Shown here piece by piece: positions 24,601 to 35,900 of a stretch of DNA of 64,000 nt (positions are counted from its first letter, which is position 1; the number at the start of each line of letters is the position of its first letter). The notes below the pieces were generated by a model. That model was not told where the DNA came from and did no database searches. It worked only from the letters and a program-made list of their open reading frames with translations. The stretch covers positions 89,632,810 through 89,696,809 of the forward strand of contig NC_079489.1 of NCBI RefSeq assembly GCF_020520425.1. The letters run 5' to 3'. The position numbers were made by a program, and so were the translations under genes. Source of the DNA: Spinacia oleracea (taxonomy: Eukaryota; Streptophyta; Magnoliopsida; Caryophyllales; Amaranthaceae).

Positions 24601-27600
24601 CCAATTGCTTTTTTCTATTTCTTTATTGTCAACTACCAATTTGCATCATTATTATATCAAATTCAACTATGTTTCCTTAATATTTGTGTCGGTGAACATG
24701 TATCTCTGACACCGTAAATAAAAATATGTACTTGGGTGATAATGTGTTATACTTTGATCATTAACAAACAGGAAAAGAAAAAAGAAAAGAAAAAAACTTT
24801 GACATGTCCATGTTGCATACTTCTTATGATCCTACGTATGTAAAGAATCAAAGTGACGTAGAATTAATTTTAGTATCAATGATACAAAGCAGCACATGAC
24901 CTGCGCTGCACAACACATGCCCTAACAACCATAATTGATAGGTGAAGTTACATACCTTGCAAGAAGAGGCGACAAGCTTTCCCTCGTGATCACAACACAA
25001 AGAGAACAACTCATTTCCATGACCATAAAGCTTGTGCGTCTCGGGCCACAATGTATGCCATGCCAGTTGCTCCTCAATAGGCGGTTCAGTCAATGTAACT
25101 GGTACTGCTTCAGGGACAGTTTCAAGTGTGTCGACCACGTCACTGTCAGGTCTCTCTGTAGTCTCATGAGCAGCTGCACACATCAAACTTAATATGTGAC
25201 TATTGCTCTTCATATGAAGAACTATATTTTATTCTACAAACTACACGTGCATGTGTGCGTAAATGCAACATGGTTACAAAAGCTGAACTGCATATAGACA
25301 AAAACGAAAGAATGAGAAGTCACCATGAACATATATAGGTTTCTGCGATAATCCCAGAGCAGACATATTTGCCCCTAAAATTTGAACATCCAACTGAATG
25401 TCTTCCTGGATGTCTGATTCCTGTGAAACAGCACAATTTAATGTCTTCAGAAAGGACAAAGGGGCTTCAAATACTCTGGCCACTTTCTCATCAGCTCCAC
25501 TGACAAAGCGGTGATTTCCCTTCCCTTGTATGAGCGTCACGCAATTAATATCATGACCATGAACTTGAGGACGAGCAATTTCATGCCAAAAGCACCTATC
25601 TTCCATATGGCTCAACCACGGGGCAAAGATTCGAGTTGTCTGCAAATTTCAAGTTCCAAAAAATCCTACTTTACAGGAGGTCAAACAAATAAAGAAAAGA
25701 GAGCACGGTGCATAACTATTCAGAAAAGCATTGAACTTCAAAACGGAAATTTCGTATCAATGATTGTAGCTAAAAGAACAACATTAATCTAAGGTGGACC
25801 AGGCAAATATGAGGAGGTTGAGATGCATGGGCGTAATCAGTCAGTACTTAGTGTCAAAGGGTAGCGCATGCTAGCTCAAATTTACAAGAAAAAAAACTAA
25901 AAATCGACATAATTTTTTTTCTTAATGCAAGTTGTATTACACCTAAAATCCAAAAAAATACTCCTCATAATAGGGTGCCCCCTTTCCTAGTTTGTCCAAA
26001 TTAGTGTTCTCCTTTCTATAAAAGCAATGGCTCATTATTATTTCATTATCTCTCTTGCGGTCTTTCCACTACCAAAAAGTTAGGATGTCGCATCCTCTCT
26101 CATTCAAATAAAATAAAGTTCCACTATCTCTCATCACATTTACTTCTTTTATCAGAATAACAATTCATAACCATACTAGAACTTATCACATAAAAATATG
26201 TGCCAAAAGAAAGGAGCACACTATTATGGGACGGAGGGAGTAAAAAGGTCTTGTTGTAGAGGGGGAAAATAGGCGGGGAAGCTCTATGTAGTTATTCGAT
26301 CTAGCGTCAACCAAAAAGAAGTTAGAACTTTGAGGAGCTAACCACTGAACCAAGATATGTTTCTTAGTTAGACCTTATTATTGCTCATGCGCTTATCATT
26401 GAAAACACCAAGTTACCAACAATTACCAATCTAGAAAATATTAATACTTTGAGAAAGAAATAATTATTTAATCATTCATTTTTTACAGATATTATATTAT
26501 TATTATAGCAGTTGATGTAGCCTAATGTAGAAACTTTTCTTCTCAATTCTTCAACTTTTTGTATCTATATTATTATTATTATTATTGTCGCTGCAAGACA
26601 TGTCAAATGGGCCAATCCGGTTGGATTTCAGCTTATCAATCTAATTTTACACGTTTGAATTTTATTTAGGATATTAGGACCGTTTTTAAGATGACTTCCA
26701 AGTTCAATCAATCTAAAATCAAGTCGACATGCCTATTGTCAGACTTGTCACTACCCCAACCTGTGAACTTCTCTTTCCGTGTATATGTAGATTTAAGACC
26801 AACGAGAAGAGCTTTTTAAGTAAATTCTGAGGAAAAGTTGAAGCATAGGATCAAGATGACGAGTGGCTTTTATCAAACATGCTTCACTAATGGTGTATTT
26901 GTAAATTACTGCAATTTTAGTGCGACAGCCCCCAAACCCAATACTTCACTCCTATCACATCTGAAAGAAACCAAACCAAGCTCACATACTGTCTCTACTC
27001 ATCCTCCCGCCTCTCTCGCATACACACATCTACTCATAACAAATCTTCACTCACGTTATCAAATCTCAATAAAGCGTCTAGGCCCTGTACCCCTATCCCC
27101 TGTCTTTTAATCTCAACAGCAGGGCTTCAACGGAACAACCATAAGTCCATAACTATTATCAAGAATACTATAAAGATTAAAGAATATCTAACACTAAGGA
27201 AACAGTTTAAACCTTTCAAACAATTTGTTTAATTAGAAGTGGATAACAAAGATAATGACGTAGAAATGGTTGACACTCTTGACAGGATCATTTTTAAATA
27301 CATTAAATTATTTTTTGACCTATTTCCCCCCAAATTTTCTTTAGATGCCAAGGGTATATTGTGTATATAAAGATTTGACCTTTGTTGTACTTGGGTATTA
27401 GTTCCGAATGGCTTTTAAATTGATAGTTACTCCCTCCGTCCCGACTTAGTTGTCACTTATGTTACTCAGACACGAGCGTCGGTGTCGTGTCCGACAAGGT
27501 GTCGGAGTATCTGACACCCCAATCCAAATATTTGCAGACACTCCAACACAGTCAACGAAGTGTCCGTTGACTTATTTTTTAGACATGGTTTCCATACAAA

Positions 27601-30600
27601 GTGTCGGATAGAATATCCGACACTTTTTATAAAATATTTCTATACCCGACACTTTTTATAAAAATATAGAAATAGATGTTTAAGTTAAAAAAAATTGAAG
27701 ATTCGTGAAATACAAAGAATAGGTACTCTAGGAAAGGTCTTATAGTACACAAAATAAATTAAGTAAAGAATAAATTAAGATTTTAAAAATATATGTCAAA
27801 GTAATATAATGTGTGTAAAATTATTAATGTATGCTCTAGGAAAGACTCCCTATAAAAAATAAATAAAATAAAAAAGTAATGCAAAAGATCAAAGATGTCA
27901 GTCAATTCATTAAGAGTCACGTGGGTTTGTCCCACCTGTGTGACCTGTCCAACTCCCACCCTTGTTTACTTAATTAAGAAAAGTTCTAAAAAATAGAAAA
28001 AGAAAAAAAGTGTCCAGTGCCCACCGGTCTTACGGTTTCACCACTCCACCAAGAATGAAGAACCAAAAACAATGGGCAGGAGGGCAGAAGCGTTCATCAA
28101 TGGAATAGCAGACCGTTATCAATGAAAACAAGAATTGAAGAGGGCATTCATCTCGTTTTTCCTTCTACAACAAAAGCCCCAACATATTTTTTCTTTTCTC
28201 GCCTTCCCCGACCATCAATTGTTAGATCTAGGGTTTCGAATTCTTCAAATTATAGTGCATATGGTTCCGGGTAAGATTAATTTTACCACCTGCTATGCAT
28301 ATCTTCATCTTAAATGGCCAATTTTGATCTTTTTTTTTTTTACTCATTTTCTTTTCTCCTCCCGATTCCGACACTGTATTTTGGACCCTTTTCCGGTGCC
28401 CCGGACACGTGACGAGTGTCGTGTCGCGGGTCGGATCGTGTCGACACCGACACCCACCGTTAGAGGAAGTGGCAGAGTAACATAGGTTGTCACACTTTCC
28501 ATTTACATCCGTCCCAATTTAATTGTCATATTTCCTTTTATAGCATGGACCCACTAATACTTTATTACCTTTCGCTTTCCACTTTCCAAAATTATGACTC
28601 CACATCCTCTCACATTGAGTGTATAAAAAGGAGTGAAAAAAGCGCGCCTAGGCTCTAAGGCACAAGGCGTTTGGAGCCATCGTCTTTTATTGCCCGGGCG
28701 AGGCGATTTTGATGAGGCGCACCTAAGGCGCACGTCCTGAGGAAAACACAATTTTTTCACATTTTTTAACCTTTTATTAGGGAGCGGCGCCTCACTTCAA
28801 TGAGGCGCGCCTCGCGGTGGGAACTCCAAATCGCCTTGGTGCGCCTTGAGCCTTTTTATACATTGCTCACATTCCATTAAAAAAATTAATCCAATATTTC
28901 TCACTCCACCTACTTGTTATTAAAGTATAATAGATAAGCCTACAACAACTTATCGCATAAAACTCGGTGAAAAGCTTAGTGAGACGATTAAATTGGGACA
29001 AAGAGAGTACTATTTTTCTTTTCAATAAATTACTATTGAATACTTTTATTTTAGGAATTCAAGCAGTGCCTATTCAGATAGAGTTTGATATTTTCATAAC
29101 AATTTGAATGGCCTAAATTACCTCTCTCCTCCAGGAGTCCACGGTAGGTGTGTTAACAATATTGCCTTTTTTAAATAAACGGTTTAAACTCAGAGCAGGG
29201 CCTGAATTTTCATTTAGATCGTAAATGGCCTCAATTGTCTCTCTCAAGTCTCAACCTCTTTCTTTTCCCCAGGGATGGGGTTCACTCATCTCAACCCTAC
29301 GACATTTTTTTCCCTAAAATTCTAACAAAAACGGGAAAACAATATTAAGGTAGGTAACGGGAAAATCTGGCAATCTTTTGAGAACAAATGCAGAGTGATA
29401 CTAAGGAAGGTCTCTTCTCTTCTGGCCTTCCCTCACAGAAGATTTCCACTCTCTTTTATTCTTGCATGTCCGCAGCAGCACTAGTCAACACACCACCTCC
29501 AACACATGTGGCAGATATTTGTACTAATGAAAGTTCAGAAATGTTGGTGAGACTGCTTTGTGTTTGTTAATAAAATAAAATTTTATTTCGCGGGAAGTTT
29601 GCATTAAGATACCGTTCTATTCACCTGAATTTACTTATCTTATCTTATCTTAACTTATTTTATCTTATCTTATCCTATACAATATTATTTATTTATCGTA
29701 TCGTATCTGAACTTTTTTATAGACCCTGATTTTTATCTATATTATCTTATCTTATTAGACCTGAAATAAGTAAAAAAAGGTGAACAGAACAAAGGCTAAA
29801 TAGAGCTTCAACTATTCTTCTGGTACTATTTACCCGGAGATCCAATTTGAAGAACATGCTAGTACCATTTGCTGGATGGAAATGACTTTCGGAACATAGA
29901 ATGATTTCTGGACAACAAGTGTACACCAATCCATAAAACTGATGCTTCAGTAGCCAATTTATACATTCAAGTATTTAACCCATCCTAGTTAACTATTGAA
30001 GGGCCTTACACCCATTTATTCGTCCGTAAAATTTATGACACTACAATAGTGTATTCAAATTAACCTTTCATCAAAAAGAAATCTAAGATAAGGTGGCTAT
30101 ATAGAATAACATGGCAAAAGTCACCCAATATCTATTTGAATGTCACCCCAGCATAATGGTAAATCATAAAAGTCGTCCTATATCCTATGAATGTCACCCT
30201 TGTCCCACAACTCTCATACTACACCTATCTTACCATAGAACTACTCTTCAATGCAACGAATTCCAATCTTGAATTTGTTTCATAGAAAGATTCTGAATAG
30301 TGTTCAGACATACTGATCATGAATTCATTGCAGCATAATAAATTTATAGCCAAGACATCAACACTTCACATCAAACTCCAATACAAACTTAGTGAACTTA
30401 TTTTTTGAATTCACGGGGTTGTTAAATAGTGTAAAATTACTTAACTGGCAAGCATTCCTAGTTATGAACTTCTCATATTATTCCATGTTTACACTGGTTT
30501 CTATTGCGGTTATCCGCTCTTGACTGTATCACAGGACATGGTCACAAGCGTCATTTAATGCAATGTGAAACTAACTAATCAAAATTCTATTTTTACAGTA

Positions 30601-32874
30601 AAAACAAACGAAACAGAATTCTGTTGATAGGATTAACATACCTGGTCATGACTAACTGATAGCAAGAATTTACCAGATCTGGCCCATACAATGTCCGATA
30701 CAGCTGCATAATGTCCAGAAGGAACCTTTTGCGGCTGCCAATTCTCAGAATCAATACCAACATTTTTCCAGAGATGGAAAGACCCACCATATCCATGTGC
30801 CAAAATGGCATCCCCATTTGAACCCCAATGCCCACCATAAAATCCCAAAGCACAATGACTAAGCTCCCCAACAGTGACAACATTCATCCAGATGCCAGAA
30901 TTCCTCACGGGTTTCCAGATCATCATTGTCTTGTCCATAGATGCAGATAAAATGCTTTGGGGTTGTATGTATCCTCTCCTTTCTGTAGATGTAATAGAAG
31001 GTGGCTGCCACTGGACTGAATACACCCAGTCTTCATGTCCAATAAGCAGGGACTCTAGTGATATCTGATAAGTAGATAAGCCAGAAACAAAAATAGGACC
31101 TTCAATGTATGATGCTAAGCCTATTACACCTTTCCTTTCAGGGTTACCTGAGGTGTCACATAAGACCATTTTCCATATGCGTATAGATTTATCCTGTGAC
31201 GAACTCACAAGTAACAAAGTCTCTCTTTCCTCATCTTTGCCTACAGGCAAGGAGAAGTCCAAACTTCTAATCCAATCTGAATGTCCTTTTAGTTCACAAG
31301 AACGAACAAACTGAAATCAACCAATTAATAAGCAAACTAAGCAAACTGCATTCTACAGAAAGATTTGCCTAAAAAAAATTCAAAAACAAAAGTGAAAAAA
31401 AAAATTGAAAGAGAGAGAAGAAAACTCATCCATACAAATCTATACCTTTCCTGTCCTCTCTCCACAATACAGATGAATCTTGTTATCCAAACCCCCCATG
31501 GCGAGGACAACATGTCCTGTATTATCAGTCAACTCCGCTAACGCAAGTGCAACCATTGTTTTTGAACCAACAGATAGAGACTCCAGATACGACAGTTTAC
31601 AGTCCCCTGAAAATAATAAGATCAATGAGACCAATCACTTCAGGTTTGCATGCACACAAGACACCTGCACCATAAAGAGAATGGATCTAGCGCACACAAT
31701 CCAAATAAAATAATGGTAAATGTGATCAAAAGCTCAACTTATGAGCTCAATAAAGCACTAGAAGACTTGAAAGTCAAGATAGAAATATTATCAAGTATAA
31801 AGCACAAACAGCCAGATGAAGCAGCAGAACATTAAGCAAACACCTATAAGTAAAAATAAGAGAACCTAGCATGCAGTTACCAATACCAATGGATTCAATC
31901 AAAAATACAGAGAGCACATGCACAAGTTATGCTAAGGGATGATGCCTGCTTAAATGAAATAAAAGAAGCATGGATAATCCAGAGAATTACAGGCAACTCC
32001 AATTCAAAAAACAAAAAGAACATATGCCATGGCATTCCTCACTTACACTAAAAACATTCAATTCATTGCAACTTAATAACTTAAAGAAAAATTCTTCTCA
32101 TCCATAAGGCATATGCTAATATTATAGTTTTGAATATCCTAACACTTATAAAGCCCTTCTATTACTATTCTCCAAATAGTGCACTTACTATTCTGCCCCC
32201 ATTTTGTACCTTTAGTTTTTTGTCTTATTCTTATCAATAGTGTGGAGACAATTATACCCTCGGTCATCTTACTATACCACGTGTCTCCTTTTTTTCTCTT
32301 TCACCTTTCTTTTCTTTCTTCCTTTTGCTGGGATCCCCATAACCCATTCCACCGGATTTCTCCCGTCACTCTTTCTAACCTAGCTTTCCTCCGCCCTCTT
32401 CTCGTCTCTCCTATAAATGTTGTTTGTGGAATGCTACAATATAAATAATACAAATATTGTAAACGTATGTATGGTTTCATACTTCCTCCGTTCCAGAAAT
32501 ATCGCACCACGGTTGACTTTTGCTCTTTTAACCATTACTTTGACTCTTAATATCTCAAATCGTGTGCAAGTAAAAATTATAAAAAATTAATATTTAGAAA
32601 ATATATATCGATACGAATATAACATTACCCCACATGACTAAATTTTCTTACGTACGAATCACAAAAAATGGTCAAAGTCGTAATGTGAATAGTGTAAAAA
32701 ACAAATGGTGCGATATTTCCGGAACGGAGGAAGTATTATTAATTGCATGTAAATCGCACTTTAGCGCTGTTTTTCTAGCATTTAACGTAAATTTGTAAAT
32801 GTCAATCTTTTACGTAACATAGCGCGCACGGTCCAACAACTAGTAAGATATAAACAGCTAAAGCGCATATTCAA

Positions 32875-32905
<31 letters not shown>

Positions 32906-35900
32906 ACACACATTAATTCACTTTCAGTATTTTTCTTGAACGCCTGGAAACATTCTCTTCCTAGCTATTTAACTCTGTCTGCAGTCTGCACCCTTATGGC
33001 TTGTCTCAGGTTCAAAAAACCAGCATTTCAACTAGGTTAACACTTAACAACCTAACGTTAGATCATTCTTACATAAACCTAGATTCAACACTACTTAGAA
33101 CACCAATTTAAAGATGCAAAGGACAAAGGACCACTAACTTTACCCTTGACTAGGACTACAAGTATGTAACCCATATGCCTAGTGATTTTACCTCCCCCCC
33201 CCCTCTCTCTCTCTCTCATTCGTCTTCCTTAACCCAGCGCGATCTTGACTGGAAATTTCTAAACTCCTCAAATAATTCAATTATCTATTGTCATCCTTTC
33301 TCTATCGTTTGACACAGGGTGCTTTATATATACTTGTACCTTTTCAGGGTTAGATCCAATTATTTAATCTAATTACGAGTAGTGACTTTTGTCCCTCAAT
33401 TGAAAAGTGTTTAGTCTCTTATTAGGATATTTGTTAGACTGTTCTAGCCATATAAAGGAACAATTTCTTGATGCGTCGTAGCATGGAACTTCTAAGACTA
33501 GATCTATGGATCCCATTCAAAGAAAACAAAACAAGATCCAATGCTACACTCTTAAAAGCTGAATCAAAAAGCAGCCAAAGAGTAAAAGAATGTTAAGTAA
33601 GTTAGCATGTGGTTTTATATAGAAAAGTATTATATTCATTATTTTAGCTACGCAATCAATTGATATTCAAACGCTTTTCAATAAGCTAATGATCTTTCCC
33701 ATTCAAAAATAAAATACAAGGCAGACGCTAAGATCACGCATTTTCCATTACGCTTTATTATTTGGGAATCTACTATCCTAAAGGGGAGCAAATCCTTTGC
33801 ATAGACAATGTATTTGCGACCTTGTAGGCGTAATATTTTAAGATGATCTTCAAGGTCGCCCTCTAAAAAATGTATTTAGTCTGGTGTTTGTACGTTGTTC
33901 ACATTGTACAATGCATAAAAAATCTCGATGATCACTGAGGTGATAGGAGTTATGCTTGGCGTGCCTCATTGAAATGAGGAGCACTTAATAAATTTCCAAA
34001 TACAAAATTGGTGTAAAAAGAAAAATGTGTGCCTCGTACCCTTCAATTGACACATTTCTTTAGTCATGTTTTCCAATGCACATTATTTATCATTAATATC
34101 TTTTATTATGTAAAAGAAAAAATTCTCAAAATTTGATAATTTGAAAATATTTATCAAGACGAATTTAACAAGATCCACATAACTATTTTACCTTACGCAT
34201 AAATAACAGGTTAAAAGAGGGTGTATGAAGAATAGTGCTAAGTCAAACTGTATCAACTAAATAAGAACGGAGAAAATATTATTTAGGATTATGAGTGTCT
34301 TGTGAATTTCAGCATCTCTATTATGGCGGCATCTAAATACTACTCCCTCCGTTCAATAATGATGTTCCAATTTCTCTTTTCACGTATCCCAACTAAGGGT
34401 GTTTATAAATTCGGATACCCGAAAAATCGGGTAGTTAAAAAGTCGCTCCATGACCCGACCCGTGAAAATCAGGGACCCGCAAATCGGGTACTCGATTTTT
34501 CTGGGTCGGGTTATCGGGTACCCGTTATAAATTTAACTCCTATTAATATATGCAAGTATCTTGCGAATTTGATAAAGCATACCATGTTAAACTATACATG
34601 CAGCAAATCAATTGCATATTTATAATAAAGGAGCAAATTAGTTGAAAATTACAAAGTGGAAATGTAAAGTCAAATACTGTAAAACCAATTCTAATGTTCA
34701 AACTCCAAACTTGAATAAAAGGTACGAAGTAGAATAAAAGGAATGAGAAGTCTGAAACTCTTGTTGTCTTTGCGGTAAATCACAAGCGACTACGAAGTAG
34801 GAAGACAACAAGAGAAAGAAGACCTCCTTGCTTAAACCTCTAATGTCTAAACTTGTTGTTGTCTTTGCGGAGATCTATAAAAATTACAAGTATCAACAAG
34901 GGAGGTGACCTCAGAAGTTGTAGGTGAAAAAGTCTGACGCCGACCATTCTTTCCTCCATTGTTAGTCTTTATGGAAGAGATCTAGCAAATTTGGAAGTGT
35001 ATGTGAATGTCAGAATGTTGATGGAAGATAGAGAGGAGAGAGAATGAAGAGAAAGAGAGAGAAAGAGTTGGGTGGCTAAGGGGAATGGAAAGGCAGGAAA
35101 GAAAGGAAACCTAAGTTGAGTTCTTGACTAACTCATTTTGGAAAATAAAGAAAATTGTATGTAAACGGGTATTCGGGTACTCGCTTTCGTGAAAAAGCGT
35201 CCCATGCCCCGACCCGTGACCCGCATTTTTTATCCGGGACGGGTACCCGACCCGAATTTTTCAAGAAAAATCTTAAAAATACCCGGTTATTTTAAAGCGG
35301 GTTGGCGAGTTAGAGGGTCAGTTAGTTTTGAACACCCCTAGTGCCAATGCACATTTTGTATCATTTATATCTCTAATTATACATTAACAACAAAAAAATG
35401 ATACTATTAAAGTTCTCATTGAGACGAATCAAGCAAGACCCCACGTGAATATGTTTTCTCTTATGCATTGGGAATAATTTAGAAGATTCTCTTCACTTGT
35501 GAATAGTGTCAAAATTAAATTGGAAAATCATTATAGAACGGAGGGAGTACTTATGTGAGATTTTGGAGGAATAGGGGGAGTTGGGTAAAAGTTACTATCG
35601 ACATCAAAGAAGTTTTAAATGGTCTGGATGGGGAAAAATATGCCAAGACAGGATAATTTTACCATCAAAGCCATATCTACTACCAGAGAATTCAAACAAA
35701 ACATCAACTGCATCAAAAGGTAATTCTAGATTGTAATGCTGGTTTAAATTATGACCTACCTCCAACAGTTACTGGAAGGATAATCTCCCAGATGTTCACA
35801 GTACCATCAGAAGAAGTTGAAGCAAAAATTGCTTCAGTTGCAGAAAACATTATTCCAGAGATACATGTGACACCTTTCTTATGAGGTTGTGGTACTGTCA

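Larger units (their letters stand above)
17244..24955 (-). other. ELP2 intron 8 (7.7 kb), transposon-filled
   Basis: It lies between exons 9 and 8. In order it holds two Stowaway-like MITEs, a 91-bp tandem duplication, a solo copia LTR inside a hAT-like element, and a GTGTCGG-rich element with 8-bp duplications. From about 22479 to 24955 it is AT-rich with no element I can bound; words such as AATCCTCTAATT recur at 24320-24490 and may be a MITE remnant. No other gene is supported. Confidence 0.8.
27430..29007. mobile_element. Stowaway-like MITE interrupted by element B
   Basis: The outer ends CTCCCTCCGTCCCGACTTAG and (inverted) CTCTCTTTGTCCCAATTTAA are flanked by TA. Element B is inserted 27 bp from the left end, and a GCGCC-rich element lies further inside (about 28622-28863). 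Without them the MITE would be some 300 bp. Confidence 0.7.
25640..30641 (-). other. ELP2 intron 6 (5.0 kb), transposon-filled
   Basis: It lies between exons 7 and 6. It holds a Stowaway-like MITE, a nested set at 27430-29007 and a smaller MITE at 29614-29790. The stretches 26241-27429 and 29791-30641 are AT-rich with nothing I can identify. Confidence 0.8.
31607..35759 (-). other. ELP2 intron 4 (4.2 kb), transposon-filled
   Basis: It lies between exons 5 and 4 and holds the MITEs at 32482-32733, about 34040-34276 and 34343-35547. There is a poly-C/(CA)n microsatellite at about 32875-32910 and a C/CT tract near 33194-33220. The stretch 32911-34040 has nothing recognisable. Confidence 0.8.

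Noticed and set aside
29630..29760. (TTATC)n array as a CRISPR-like or telomere-like repeat
   Set aside because: It is a simple pentamer repeat inside a small MITE in a plant intron; there are no spacers and no telomere unit.
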